DNA of 64,000 nt, taken from assembly GCA_963714065.1 (NCBI GenBank), contig OY970226.1, positions 1,054,001 to 1,118,000 of the forward strand, given 5' to 3'. Both the position numbers and the translations under genes were made by a program. Positions within the stretch are counted from its first letter, which is position 1; every line of letters begins with the position of its first letter. Positions 1-10,595 of this stretch are shown here, piece after piece. This DNA is from JAZKID01 sp963714065 (GTDB lineage: Bacteria; Pseudomonadota; Alphaproteobacteria; Rhizobiales; UBA4765). The notes below the pieces were generated by a model, which saw only the letters and a list, made by a program, of their open reading frames with translations, did no database searches and was not told where the DNA came from.

Positions 1-1306
<1,306 letters not shown>

Positions 1307-1307
1307 C

Positions 1308-2438
1308 TTAACGGTCTTTGGGATCGAGGGCATCGCGCAACCCGTCGCCGATGAAGTTCAGCGCGAACAGCGTCGTGGTCAGGAATAATGATGGGAAGAA
1401 CAAAAGCCAGTTGGCGCCCGGAATGTTGCGGGCTCCTTGCGAGATCAGCACGCCCCAGCTGGTCAGCGGCTCCTGCACGCCAAGGCCGAGAAAGGAAAGG
1501 AAGCTTTCCAGAATGATCACATGCGGCACCAGCAGCGTGACGAAAACGACGACGGGGCCAAGCGTGTTGGGAATGACATGCCGCCACAGCACGCCCCAGG
1601 GCGAAACGCCGAGCGCGCTCGCCGCCGTGACATATTCCTGGTTCTTGATGGTCAGCGTCTGCCCGCGCACGATGCGCGCCATGTCGAGCCAGAGTACGGC
1701 ACCGACGGCAATAAACATCAGCACGAAATTGCGCCCGAAGAAAACGACGAGCATGATGACGAAAAAGATGAAGGGCAGCGAGTACAGAATATCGACGATG
1801 CGCATCATGATCGTGTCCACGCGGCCACCGACGAAACCGGCAATCGCCCCATAGGTAACGCCGATCAGGAGGGCTACGAAACCGGCGAGCAGGCCGATGG
1901 AAAGGGAAATGCGCCCTGCGATCAGCGTGCGCGTGAGCAGATCGCGCCCGTTCGGATCGGTGCCGAAGAAGAAATAGCGCTGCTGCACCTTGGCGCTGAA
2001 GGTCGCGGCCTTCTTGTCGTCGCTGACGCTCTCCAGTTTCACGTCGTGGAAACTGGAGGAACGGGCGAGATAGCGGGCGAAACGTTCGTCGATATCCTGC
2101 GCGGACGTCACGCCGATGATCAGATGATCACCCTCGACCTGCCAAGCGCCGAGCTCCATGCGCCCACGCGCGAGCGCGTCTTTCAGCGAAGGCTCCAGCA
2201 TGCTCGGTGTGGGATAGGGTTGCGCGCTGGCCGGAACCTTTACGAAATCCGGATAGACGGCATCGTAGGCATGGCCCGTGAAATAGGGGCCGAAAATACA
2301 CAGCGCGCCCATCAGCAACAGGTAAATGCCGCTGACCGCGGCGGCGCGATTGGCTTTCAGGCGCCGCCAGGCATCGCCCCACAACGAGCGTCCCTTGATT
2401 AAAACCGGCTGGGCGGGTGCGAGATTATCGGCGATCAT
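1308..2438 (-). CDS. oppC: Oligopeptide ABC transporter permease, OppC type
   Basis: Inner-membrane permease subunit pairing with the OppB protein encoded upstream. A first membrane segment lies at about 36-52, followed by an unusually long extracytoplasmic stretch (about 55-155). The family motif FGTDPNGRDLLTR is at 158-170 and the remaining helices fill 175-370. The EAA loop that docks on the ATPase is at about 269-291 (EYVTAASALG...). At 376 residues it is longer than many DppC proteins because of the first loop. It sits 7 bases after oppB and 1 base before the ATPase gene, so co-transcription is very likely. Confidence 0.93.
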   Translation of the reverse strand: MIADNLAPAQPVLIKGRSLWGDAWRRLKANRAAAVSGIYLLLMGALCIFGPYFTGHAYDAVYPDFVKVPASAQPYPTPSMLEPSLKDALARGRMELGAWQVEGDHLIIGVTSAQDIDERFARYLARSSSFHDVKLESVSDDKKAATFSAKVQQRYFFFGTDPNGRDLLTRTLIAGRISLSIGLLAGFVALLIGVTYGAIAGFVGGRVDTIMMRIVDILYSLPFIFFVIMLVVFFGRNFVLMFIAVGAVLWLDMARIVRGQTLTIKNQEYVTAASALGVSPWGVLWRHVIPNTLGPVVVFVTLLVPHVIILESFLSFLGLGVQEPLTSWGVLISQGARNIPGANWLLFFPSLFLTTTLFALNFIGDGLRDALDPKDR

Positions 2439-2445
2439 GGCGTTC

Positions 2446-3369
2446 TCAATGATAACGTACGCGCGGATCGAGCACGCTGTAGAGCAGGTCGACGATCAGG
2501 TTGAACAGAATGACCAGGCACGCGACCACCACGACCGTGCCCATGACCACCGTATAATCGCGGTTGAGCGCAGACTCGACGAAGTAACGCCCGACGCCCG
2601 GAATGCCGAAAATGCTCTCGACCACCATCGAGCCCGTCAGCAACGCCGCGGCGGCGGGGCCGAGATAGGAAACGATAGGAAGAATGGCGCTGCGCAGCGC
2701 ATGCTTGACGACGACAATGCGCGCGGGCAGGCCAAGCGCGCGGGCGGTGCGGATATGGTGCGAGCGCAGGGCCTCGATCATCGAGGCCCGCGTCAGGCGC
2801 GCGATCACCGCGACTTGCGGAAAGGTCAGCACGAGAACAGGCATGACCAGATTGCGCATGGCGCCGTCGTTCCACCCGCCCACAGGCAGCCAGCCCAGCC
2901 AGATGCCGAGACTTAGTTGCAGCAGCGGCGCGACCACGAAAGTCGGAATGGTCGAACCCGCGGCGGCGAAAGCGACGACCGTATAATCGGCGGCCCGGTT
3001 CTGGCGCAATGCCGCGATGATGCCGAAAGTCACGCCGAGAAAAAGCGCCAGGATCAATGCACTGCCGCCGATCGTCATCGACACCGGCAGGCCGCGCCGG
3101 AACAGCTCGTTCACGGTGAAGTCCGGCAGAACATAACTCGGCCCCAGATTGCCCTGAGCCAACCCCTTCAGATAATCGAAATACTGGATGTAGAGCGGCT
3201 GGTCGAGCTTATAGAGCTTCTTGAGATTGGCCATCACCGCCGGGTGCAGGCCCTGCTCCAGGTTGAACGGACCGCCCGGCGCAAGACGCATCAAAAAGAA
3301 TGCGATGGTGATGATGACCAAAAGCGTGGGAATGGCGACCAGCAGCCGTTTGGCGGCGTAGCGGAACAT
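2446..3369 (-). CDS. oppB: Oligopeptide ABC transporter permease, OppB type
   Basis: Inner-membrane permease of 307 residues. It opens with the typical OppB/DppB signal-anchor (MFRYAAKRLL...) and the conserved RLAPGGPF segment at about 29-36. The EAA-like cytoplasmic loop (HHIRTARALGLP) lies near residue 205, and the C-terminal half has FGIPGVGRYFVESALNRDY and the closing DPRVRYH. It lies 23 bases after the third binding-protein gene and 7 bases before oppC. It should form the translocation pore with OppC. Confidence 0.93.
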   Translation of the reverse strand: MFRYAAKRLLVAIPTLLVIITIAFFLMRLAPGGPFNLEQGLHPAVMANLKKLYKLDQPLYIQYFDYLKGLAQGNLGPSYVLPDFTVNELFRRGLPVSMTIGGSALILALFLGVTFGIIAALRQNRAADYTVVAFAAAGSTIPTFVVAPLLQLSLGIWLGWLPVGGWNDGAMRNLVMPVLVLTFPQVAVIARLTRASMIEALRSHHIRTARALGLPARIVVVKHALRSAILPIVSYLGPAAAALLTGSMVVESIFGIPGVGRYFVESALNRDYTVVMGTVVVVACLVILFNLIVDLLYSVLDPRVRYH

Positions 3370-3392
3370 GGGATGCCTCTATAATTCTGCGC

Positions 3393-5045
3393 TTAAGATC
3401 GCGAACTGTCGATCGACATCCATTTGGTCGGATGCATATTCATCAAGTTCAGCTGGAACCCCACCAATCGCGGCGCGACCAGATTATGCGACGCGTAGTA
3501 AAGAATGGGGATCAGCGGCGTCTGCTTGAGCGCCTCGTCTTCCGCCTTCGTCAGATTGTCGTAGCGCTGCTGGGCATCGCCTTCGCTTTCAGCCTTGCGC
3601 AGCCAGCCATCGACATCGGGATTGCTGAAATGGGCATAGTTGAGGCCATTGCCCGTTTGCATGAGGGCCAGAAAGGTTTGCGGATCCTTGTAATCGGCAA
3701 TCCAGGTCGCGCGGGCGACATCGAAATTGCCGTTCGACTGCAGGAAGTCGTAATGGGTTTTGCCGTCCGTGTTCAGCAGGCTGGTTTCCACATAGATATT
3801 CTTCCACATATTGGCGATGGCGACCGCCGTGTTCTTGTGGTCCTCGCTGGTGTTGTAGCGGATTTCCAGTTTCAGCGGCTTGTCCTTGGAATAGCCGAGC
3901 CCTTCCATGATCTTGCGCGCTTCATCCTCGCGATCCAGCTGCGACATGTCCTTGTAATCGGCAAAGCTGCCTTTGTATCCCGTAATGCCCGGCGGCACAT
4001 AGGAATAGGCAGGCTGCACGGTGCCGTTCCAGATCTTGGTTGCGATATAGTCGCGATCCACCGCCAGCGCCAGCGCGCGGCGCAGTTTTGGATCGTTGAA
4101 TGGCGCCTTGTCGCTGCGGATGGAATAGTAATAGAGACCGATCCAGGTGCTGATGAAGTAGCGGCCTTTTAAATTCTGCTCGACATATTTCATCTGCTCG
4201 ACGGGAATTTCGTCGTAACTGTCGATCTCGCCCGCCTCGAAGCGCTTGAGCGCGGCGCCGCGATCTTCCAGCGGAATATAGTTGACCTTGTCGATTTTCA
4301 CCTTGTCGGCGTCATAATAACTTTTGCTCTTGACCAGCGTGATGTGATCCTTCGGCACGAATTCCGTAATCCTGTAGGCACCGTTCGTGACTATATTTTC
4401 CGGCTTCACCCAGTCGGCGCCGTATTTCTTGATCGACGCCTCATGCAGGGGATAAGCGGCCTGATGCGTCAGCATTTCGGTGAAATAAGGCGTCGGCGCA
4501 TTCAGCGTCACTTCCAGCGTCGTCTTATCGATGGCGCGAACGCCCATTTTCGGTAGAAGCTCGTCGAGGGGGACATAAGGCTTGTTCTCTTTTTTCGCCT
4601 GTTCTTCGTCCATCGGCGCCGTGTTGATCATTTCGGCATTTACGATCGGATAAAGCATGAAGGAATATTTCGACCCGGTGCGCGGATCCTCGATACGGCG
4701 GAACGAGAAAACGAAATCGTCGGCGGTGACCGGGTCGCCATTGCTCCATTTCGCGTCGTCGCGAAGCTTGAATGTATAAACCTTGCCGTCGCCGGAAAGC
4801 GTCCAGCTCGTGGCGATGCCCGGCACGGTTTCGCCCTTGGCGTCGAACTGCAGCAGGCCTTCCCACATGTCGCGCGTAACGCAGGATTCCTGGAAGGTCG
4901 TCGTCTTATGCGCGTCGAGCGTGTTCATGTCGCCGGAATTGCCGCGGTTGTAAACCATTTCGGCGCTGGCGATACTGCACGACAGAGCCAGAAACGAGCC
5001 GGCCATAACGACAGGCAGGGCTTTTCTCACCGCGGCACTCAACAT
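3393..5045 (-). CDS. oppA: Periplasmic oligopeptide-binding protein (SBP family 5), copy 1 of 3
   Basis: Secreted solute receptor for the peptide importer, 550 residues. The start is the ATG at 5045, preceded by GGAGGAAACT; the longer reading frame upstream lacks this support. The N-terminus is a signal peptide ending near ASA-EMVYN. SBP_bac_5 landmarks follow: NTLDAHKTTT, SWTLSGDGKVYTFKLRDDAKW and FEAGEIDSYDEIPVEQMKY. It is directly upstream of oppB and is the copy nearest the permeases. It shares extended blocks with the two genes upstream on the same strand, so it comes from tandem duplication. Peptide binding is inferred from the family. Confidence 0.92.
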   Translation of the reverse strand: MLSAAVRKALPVVMAGSFLALSCSIASAEMVYNRGNSGDMNTLDAHKTTTFQESCVTRDMWEGLLQFDAKGETVPGIATSWTLSGDGKVYTFKLRDDAKWSNGDPVTADDFVFSFRRIEDPRTGSKYSFMLYPIVNAEMINTAPMDEEQAKKENKPYVPLDELLPKMGVRAIDKTTLEVTLNAPTPYFTEMLTHQAAYPLHEASIKKYGADWVKPENIVTNGAYRITEFVPKDHITLVKSKSYYDADKVKIDKVNYIPLEDRGAALKRFEAGEIDSYDEIPVEQMKYVEQNLKGRYFISTWIGLYYYSIRSDKAPFNDPKLRRALALAVDRDYIATKIWNGTVQPAYSYVPPGITGYKGSFADYKDMSQLDREDEARKIMEGLGYSKDKPLKLEIRYNTSEDHKNTAVAIANMWKNIYVETSLLNTDGKTHYDFLQSNGNFDVARATWIADYKDPQTFLALMQTGNGLNYAHFSNPDVDGWLRKAESEGDAQQRYDNLTKAEDEALKQTPLIPILYYASHNLVAPRLVGFQLNLMNMHPTKWMSIDSSRS

Positions 5046-5151
5046 AGTTTCCTCCATAAAACACGGCAATTACAAGGGAATACGGCCAGAGCAGTATTTA
5101 GCCGATCCTAGAGAATTACTTTTTTACTTACAAGCGGCCTTTTTCGAGCCG

Positions 5152-6750
5152 TCACGACCCCGCATCGAGCGACATGGTCTGGCTCGGATGGACGCTGATG
5201 ATGTTCTCCTCGAAGCCCTTCAACCGTTTGGAGACAAGATATTTCGATGTATAAAACATCAATGGAATCAAGGGCGTCTTGGCCAGAATGACTTCCTCGC
5301 CCTTATGCAGATATTCCATGCGTTTGGCACTATCAATCTCGGCTTCTGCTTTACGCAGCCAGCCATCCACTTCCGGATCGCTGAAGTTGCTGTAATTGCT
5401 GGCACTACCAGTCTGCCCTATGGCTACAAAGGTTTGTGGATCCTTATAGTCGGCAATCCAGCCGGCGCGGGCGAGATCGAAATCGCCTTTCTCCTGCAGA
5501 TAGCTGTAATGCGTCGAACCGTCGACATTCACCATGGTCGTATCGACATAGATATTCTTGTACATGTCGGCAATCGCCACGGCGGTGTTCTTGTGGTTTT
5601 CGCCCGTATTATAGCGGATTTCCAGCTTCAACCTGTTGCCGTTGTTATAGCCAAGCTCTTCCATGATCTTGCGTGCCTCATCCTCGCGCTCGAGCTGCGA
5701 CACGTTCTTGTAATCCGCTTCGGCGGGCGTGTAGCCTTGAACGCCCGGCGGTGTCAGGGAATAGGCCGGGAACATGGTGCCGTTCCAGATTTTCTGGGCA
5801 AGATAGTCGCGATCGACCGCCAGCGACAGCGCACGCCGTAATTTGGCATTGTCGTACGGCTTCTTGTCGGTCTTGATCGCATAATAATACACGCCGAGAT
5901 ATGGAAAGATCCGCGCTTCGTCCTTCAAATGGGACTTGATATAATCCATTTGCTCGACAGGAAGATCCTCGTAGGACTGGATCTCGCCGGCCTCGAAGCG
6001 CTTGAGCGCGGCGGCGCGGTCCTCGATGGGAATATATTTCACGACATCGATCTTGATCTTGTCGTAATTGCGGTAGAACTTGTTCTTGACCAGCGTGAGG
6101 CGATCCCGGACGATATTTTCCGTCACGGTATAGGCGCCGTTGCTGATCAGATTGCCCGGCTTCACCCAGTCGGCACCGTTCTTCTCGATCGACGGTCCGT
6201 AAAGCGGGAACGTGACCTGATGCGTCAGCAGTTCGGTGAAATATGGCGTCGGCGAGCGCAGGGTGACTTCCAGGGTCTTGTCGTCGACGGCGCGCACGCC
6301 GAGCTCGTCGGGCTTCTTTTTGCCCAAATGCACGTCTTCCGCATTCTTCACGGGATACAGATTGGTGGCCGTGCGCGAACCGGTTGCAGGCGTCAGCGCA
6401 CGCCGCCAGCTATAGACGAAATCCTGCGCGGTAACAGGCTCGCCATTGCTCCATTTGCCGTCGGCGCGCAGCTTGAAGGTGTAAACGATGCCGTCTGCGG
6501 ACACCGTCCAGCTTTCGGCGGCGCCGGGAACGCTTTCGCCCTTGGCGTTGTGCTGCAGCAGGCCTTCGTAGAGATCGCGCATGATATGCGCCTCAGAGGT
6601 TGTCGAGGTCTTGTGCGAATCGAGCGTGCTTGGGTCGCCCATATTGCCGCGGTTGTAAACGACTTCCGCGCGGACGGGCAGGACAAGGAATGCAAGACAG
6701 GCCACAAGACAGGCTAGGAAACTAATTTTCTTCAATATAAAATTTGGCAT
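5152..6750 (-). CDS. Periplasmic oligopeptide-binding protein, copy 2 of 3
   Basis: A 532-residue secreted SBP family 5 receptor. The ATG at 6750 follows GGAGGAAAAA, nearly the same ribosome-binding site as copy 1, which argues for duplication including the leader. A signal peptide ends near VRA-EVVYN. Shared blocks with the neighbours include NRGNMGDPSTLDSHKTST, FEAGEIQSYEDLPVEQM and ALSLAVDRDYLAQKIWNG. It is separated from copy 1 by about 106 bases without a convincing terminator, so it may share the operon transcript. A different ligand range from the other copies is likely but unproven. Confidence 0.91.
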   Translation of the reverse strand: MPNFILKKISFLACLVACLAFLVLPVRAEVVYNRGNMGDPSTLDSHKTSTTSEAHIMRDLYEGLLQHNAKGESVPGAAESWTVSADGIVYTFKLRADGKWSNGEPVTAQDFVYSWRRALTPATGSRTATNLYPVKNAEDVHLGKKKPDELGVRAVDDKTLEVTLRSPTPYFTELLTHQVTFPLYGPSIEKNGADWVKPGNLISNGAYTVTENIVRDRLTLVKNKFYRNYDKIKIDVVKYIPIEDRAAALKRFEAGEIQSYEDLPVEQMDYIKSHLKDEARIFPYLGVYYYAIKTDKKPYDNAKLRRALSLAVDRDYLAQKIWNGTMFPAYSLTPPGVQGYTPAEADYKNVSQLEREDEARKIMEELGYNNGNRLKLEIRYNTGENHKNTAVAIADMYKNIYVDTTMVNVDGSTHYSYLQEKGDFDLARAGWIADYKDPQTFVAIGQTGSASNYSNFSDPEVDGWLRKAEAEIDSAKRMEYLHKGEEVILAKTPLIPLMFYTSKYLVSKRLKGFEENIISVHPSQTMSLDAGS

Positions 6751-6766
6751 TTTTTCCTCCGTTATA

Positions 6767-8344
6767 TCAGTTCTTTGCAAGCCAGCGGCTCAGGTGGGCA
6801 TCTATATTGTTCGTTTCCCATCCTTGCAAGCGGGCGGAGACGAGGTTTTTCGAGCGATAGTGCAGGAGGATCAGCAAAGGCTGCTCCTGCACGATGATTT
6901 TTTCCGCCTGCATCATGATCTCGCGGCGCTTTATGATATCGCCCTCGATGTCCGCCTGCGCGACAAGCGCGTCAAAAGCCTTGTTGCTATAGAGGCCGTA
7001 ATTATGGCCGTCGCCGGTGGTCGGGATCAGCAGGAATGTCTGCGGATCGCGATAATCGCCAACCCAGTTGGCGCGCGCCAGATCGAAATCGCCATGCGAG
7101 CGCAGATGGCCGTAATGCGTCTTACCGTCAGTATTCAGCAGCTTGGCCTCGATGCCGATGGTCTTTAACATATCGGCAACCGCAATCGCCGTGTTGCGGT
7201 GGTTTTCAGACGTGTTGAAGCGAAGCTCGACCGAAAGCGGCTTGTCCGGCCCGTAACCCAGCTCGGCCATCAGCTTCTTCGCCTCGTCCTCGCGCTCGAC
7301 CTGCGTCATTGCCTTGAAATCGGCCTGGACAGGATCATAGCCGACAATGCCGGGAGGAACGAAGGAATAGGCAGCCGTCATCGTGCCCGCCCAGATTTTA
7401 TCCGCGATATATTCGCGGTCGATCGCCAGCGCCATGGCGCGGCGCAGCTTGGCATTGTCGAAGGGCGGCTTGTCGTTCTTGAACCAGAAGAAATATGTGC
7501 CGAGATAAGGGCCGGTGAGAAATTGCCCGGCAAATTTCTCCCTGATGTAACTCATCTGCTCGACCGGCAGATCGTCGTAAGTATCTATTTCGCCCGCCTC
7601 GAAACGCTTTAAGGCCGCACCCCGGTCTTCGAGCGCGATATAGTTGACCGTATCGATCTTCACCTGCGCCGCATCTCGATAGGCCGGGTTCTTTGCAAGC
7701 GTTATCTTTTCCTTCGGGATGAAATCCTTCAGCACAAAGGCGCCATTGCCGACCATATTGCCGGGCTTGACCCAGTCGGCGCCGAATTTTTCGATTGTTG
7801 CCCGGTGTACGGGACAGGTTGCGGGATGCGCCAGCGTTTCGGTAAAATAAAGCGTGGGACCATTCAGCGTGACTTCGAAAGTTTTATCGTCGACAGCGCG
7901 CACGCCTAAAGTTTCCGGCTGCGCGCCGCCCTTGTTGATCGCCTCGCCGTTTTTCACGACATAGAGCATGGACGCGTAATAGGAGCCGGTTTTCGGATCG
8001 ACGACGCGCCGCCAGCCATAGACGAAATCGTTTGCCGTCACCGGCTCGCCATTGCTCCATTTCGCATCGGCACGCAGCTTGAACGTGTAGACCTTGCCGT
8101 CGCCCGAGGTCGTCCAGCTCTCGGCAACGCCGGGAACGATTTCGCCCTTGGCATTATAGGTCGCAAGGCCTTCGAACAGTTCCCAGGTAAGCGCTGCCTC
8201 CTGCACCAATGATGCCTTGTGCGGGTCGAGCGTTTGCGGCTCGACCGACGCGCCGCGATTGAGAACGGTTTCGGCAAAAGCCGGTGCGGCACATAAAAAA
8301 AACGCAGCGGCCAAAATGAAAAAATATTTCAGACGGTTTTTCAC
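6767..8344 (-). CDS. Periplasmic oligopeptide-binding protein, copy 3 of 3
   Basis: A 525-residue SBP family 5 receptor. I place the start at the GTG at 8344, which overlaps the stop of the upstream oxidoreductase gene in a GTGA junction and has GGAGG nine bases upstream. The signal peptide then begins VKNRLKYFFILAAAFF and ends near AFA-ETVLN. The open frame continues further upstream, but that part is only the oxidoreductase gene read in another frame. Landmarks are PQTLDPHKASL, KRFEAGEIDTYDDLPVEQM and AMALAIDREYIADKIW. The 4-base overlap suggests translational coupling with the oxidoreductase. Confidence 0.9.
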   Translation of the reverse strand: MKNRLKYFFILAAAFFLCAAPAFAETVLNRGASVEPQTLDPHKASLVQEAALTWELFEGLATYNAKGEIVPGVAESWTTSGDGKVYTFKLRADAKWSNGEPVTANDFVYGWRRVVDPKTGSYYASMLYVVKNGEAINKGGAQPETLGVRAVDDKTFEVTLNGPTLYFTETLAHPATCPVHRATIEKFGADWVKPGNMVGNGAFVLKDFIPKEKITLAKNPAYRDAAQVKIDTVNYIALEDRGAALKRFEAGEIDTYDDLPVEQMSYIREKFAGQFLTGPYLGTYFFWFKNDKPPFDNAKLRRAMALAIDREYIADKIWAGTMTAAYSFVPPGIVGYDPVQADFKAMTQVEREDEAKKLMAELGYGPDKPLSVELRFNTSENHRNTAIAVADMLKTIGIEAKLLNTDGKTHYGHLRSHGDFDLARANWVGDYRDPQTFLLIPTTGDGHNYGLYSNKAFDALVAQADIEGDIIKRREIMMQAEKIIVQEQPLLILLHYRSKNLVSARLQGWETNNIDAHLSRWLAKN

Positions 8345-9357
8345 GACTTCAGCCTCCGGCGCGCCGGGATATCTGCTTGCGAGCGGGCTGCCAGCGCGGC
8401 GGCGGCCTGCTCGATGATGCGAATGACGGCGAGGCCTTCCATATAATTGGAAACCGGCTGTTTGCCATGGGAAATACAATCGAGAAAATGTTTACATTCC
8501 TCACGCAAGGGCTCCAGAGCGCTCAGCGAAATTTTCTCCGGAACGCCCGCCGCCGGAATGATATCGGGATTGTTCCAATCGAGCGCGGGCCGGTAAAGCG
8601 TGAGCTTATTCTCCAACACCTGCGTATCGTCGAAAACCGCCATGGCCCGCTCGCCGATCACGGTCAGCTTGTGCTCCTTGACCGGGTGCATCCAGGACAG
8701 GCGGATTTCGGCGCTGGCCTGTCCATAATCGAGGCGAAGCGTTGCGACATCCGTAATCGCTTCGCGCAGGAAGCTGTTGCCATGGGCATCGACCGCAACA
8801 GGAACATGACCAAGCAGCGAGGCGACCATCGATATGTCATGGGGGCCGAGCGCCCACAGCACGTCTTCGTCGTCGAGAATCTTGCCCAGATTGAAGCGCG
8901 TCGAGATGACGTGGCGGATCGCGCCGAGCGCACCGCTATCCACGAGCTCCTTCAGCTTTACGAAAGCGGGGTGATAATGCAGCACATGCCCGACCATCAA
9001 GATCCGCTTGGCTTCTTCCGCTTTCTTGGCCAGAATTTCCGCAGTGGCGGCGGAGAGCGTCATCGGCTTTTCGACGAGAACATGTTTTCCGGCCGCCAGC
9101 GCGCTCATGACAAGGTCGAAATGCGTGGGGCCGGGGGTCGCGATCGCAACCGCATCGATTGCCTTGTCGGCGAGAATGGCCTCGGATGTCATGACCTTGC
9201 CGCCGAACTGCGCATTCAGCGCAGAGGTACGGTCCTCATGATGATCGGCCATCGCAACAAGCGCGCCGAGTTCGGCGAAATTGCGCACGAGGTTTTTGCC
9301 CCAATAGCCGCAGCCGATCACGGCAACACGCGGCAGGACTGATGACGGTTTTGTCAT
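8341..9357 (-). CDS. Gfo/Idh/MocA family NAD(P)-dependent oxidoreductase
   Basis: Predicted cytoplasmic sugar-type dehydrogenase of 338 residues. A Rossmann fold opens with VAVIGCGYWGKN (GxGxxG at 15-20), and the family EKP motif is at 96-98 (VLVEKPMTLS), where the lysine is normally catalytic. The GPHDISM segment fits the C-terminal substrate domain. The closest type recalled is the WlbA/MviM group acting on nucleotide-sugar or inositol substrates; the real substrate is not readable. The ATG at 9357 is 10 bases after the ptsN stop, and the 3' end overlaps the third binding-protein gene by 4 bases. An enzyme of this kind inside a peptide-uptake operon is unusual. Confidence 0.87.
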   Translation of the reverse strand: MTKPSSVLPRVAVIGCGYWGKNLVRNFAELGALVAMADHHEDRTSALNAQFGGKVMTSEAILADKAIDAVAIATPGPTHFDLVMSALAAGKHVLVEKPMTLSAATAEILAKKAEEAKRILMVGHVLHYHPAFVKLKELVDSGALGAIRHVISTRFNLGKILDDEDVLWALGPHDISMVASLLGHVPVAVDAHGNSFLREAITDVATLRLDYGQASAEIRLSWMHPVKEHKLTVIGERAMAVFDDTQVLENKLTLYRPALDWNNPDIIPAAGVPEKISLSALEPLREECKHFLDCISHGKQPVSNYMEGLAVIRIIEQAAAALAARSQADIPARRRLKS

Positions 9358-9367
9358 TTTAAGCGCT

Positions 9368-9832
9368 TCAGGCCGCGTGCTGGCGGGGCTGCTTTGCAAG
9401 CAGCGCATGCAGGCTGCCCGCATCCCTCGCTTTTCGTAATTTTTCCGTCAGCTCCGTATCGCGGAAAATGCGCGAAGCCAGCAGCAATGCGTCCAGATGG
9501 TCGGCGCCGGCATCTGCGGGGGCGAAGATCGCAAATACGAGATCGACCGGCTCCTGGTCCATGGACTGGAAATCGACCGGCTCCTGCAGGCGGATAAAAA
9601 AGCCCGAAATCGTCTCAAGACCCGCAATGCGCGCATGCGGAATGGCGACGCCATGGCCGAGGCCGGTCGTGCCGAGACGCTCGCGCTGCCACAGCGCTTC
9701 GAAAACGGTTTGCGCATCGAGCGAAAGAGAGGGGGAGGCCGCATGGGCAAGCTGCCGCAACAGGTCTTTTTTGTCCGCAGCTTTTAAATTGCCGACGACA
9801 CAAGAGGGCGGCAGCAAATGCCCGATATCCAT
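9368..9832 (-). CDS. ptsN: Nitrogen-PTS EIIA protein (PtsN, EIIA-Ntr)
   Basis: Regulatory phosphocarrier of the nitrogen PTS, acting by protein contacts in the cytoplasm. The 154 residues form one PTS EIIA type-2 domain; the phosphorylated histidine is His66 in HGVAIPHARI. The start is the ATG at 9832, with GGAG 7 bases upstream; an in-frame TTG slightly upstream is less likely. It follows hpf on the same strand by about 57 bases, the order rpoN-hpf-ptsN known from many proteobacteria. Here it also leads into the oxidoreductase and peptide-importer genes with a 10-base gap. No PtsP or NPr gene is in the window. Confidence 0.92.
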   Translation of the reverse strand: MDIGHLLPPSCVVGNLKAADKKDLLRQLAHAASPSLSLDAQTVFEALWQRERLGTTGLGHGVAIPHARIAGLETISGFFIRLQEPVDFQSMDQEPVDLVFAIFAPADAGADHLDALLLASRIFRDTELTEKLRKARDAGSLHALLAKQPRQHAA

Positions 9833-9889
9833 AAAACGCTCCAACTCGTTACAAGGAGGGGGTAAAATGCGCCGCTTTAGGGTATCAGG

Positions 9890-10510
9890 TCAAGCTTTTG
9901 TGGCCCGGGGCGGGCTCGCCGGATCGATCCAGCCGATATGGCCATCCTCGCGCCGGAATACCACATTCACACGATTATTGCCGGAATTGGTGAAAACCAC
10001 GACCGGCGCGCCCGACAGGTCGAGCTCCATAACTGCTTCTCCCACCGACATTTTTTTCACATGGGTGGCGGTTTCGGCGACGATGACCGGGTGGTCTTCC
10101 TGCGGCTCCTCCTCGGCAAAGGGGGCAAGCACATAGGACATCGCCTCTTTGCGGTCATAGGCATGCTGGCGCTGGCTTTGGTGGCGGTCTTTCAGGCGGC
10201 GCTTGTAGCGGCGAAGGCGTTTTTCGATATTCAGCGCCGCCGCATCCGCGCTTTGGTAAGCATCGCCCGCCGTGCCATGCGCATGCAGCGTGATGCCGGA
10301 GGAAAGATGCAGGATGCATTCGGTCACGAACCCCGCGCCGTCCTTGTGCAGGGTGACATGGCCCGTGACATGACCGGGATAATACTTATTGATGGCTTCT
10401 TCCACCCGCTCGGTAATCCGCCCGCGGATCGCCTCGCCGATATCCATGTTTTGTCCTGAAACGCGAAAACCCGAAATATGCTCGTTTGGCAATGCACTGT
10501 TTTTCGTCAT
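9890..10510 (-). CDS. hpf: Ribosome hibernation promoting factor, long form
   Basis: Binds 70S ribosomes and promotes their dimerisation in stationary phase. The start is the ATG at 10510 with GAGGGAACGG just upstream; the longer frame has no family counterpart. The 206 residues contain the N-terminal S30AE domain (about 14-115, starting FRVSGQNMDIGEAIRGRI) and the C-terminal dimerisation domain (about 150-200, KKMSVGEAVMELDLSG...VVVFTNSGNNRVNVVFRRED). This is the long form usual in alphaproteobacteria. It is followed by ptsN. It is separated from rpoN by an inserted plus-strand gene, so it must have its own promoter in the 85-base divergent region. Confidence 0.93.
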   Translation of the reverse strand: MTKNSALPNEHISGFRVSGQNMDIGEAIRGRITERVEEAINKYYPGHVTGHVTLHKDGAGFVTECILHLSSGITLHAHGTAGDAYQSADAAALNIEKRLRRYKRRLKDRHQSQRQHAYDRKEAMSYVLAPFAEEEPQEDHPVIVAETATHVKKMSVGEAVMELDLSGAPVVVFTNSGNNRVNVVFRREDGHIGWIDPASPPRATKA

Positions 10511-10595
10511 CCGTTCCCTCGCATTCGGGAGATTAAGACGGTTTATTGAATATGAGATTAATGGGAACGCAATAAGTATGCAATAAGGATGCGAC

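Noticed and set aside
1437..2402. 321-codon plus-strand frame opposite oppC
   Set aside because: His/Asp/Arg-rich antisense translation with no fold, typical of a shadow in GC-rich DNA.
8377..9342. 321-codon plus-strand frame opposite the oxidoreductase
   Set aside because: Antisense shadow; the minus strand encodes a complete Gfo/Idh/MocA enzyme.
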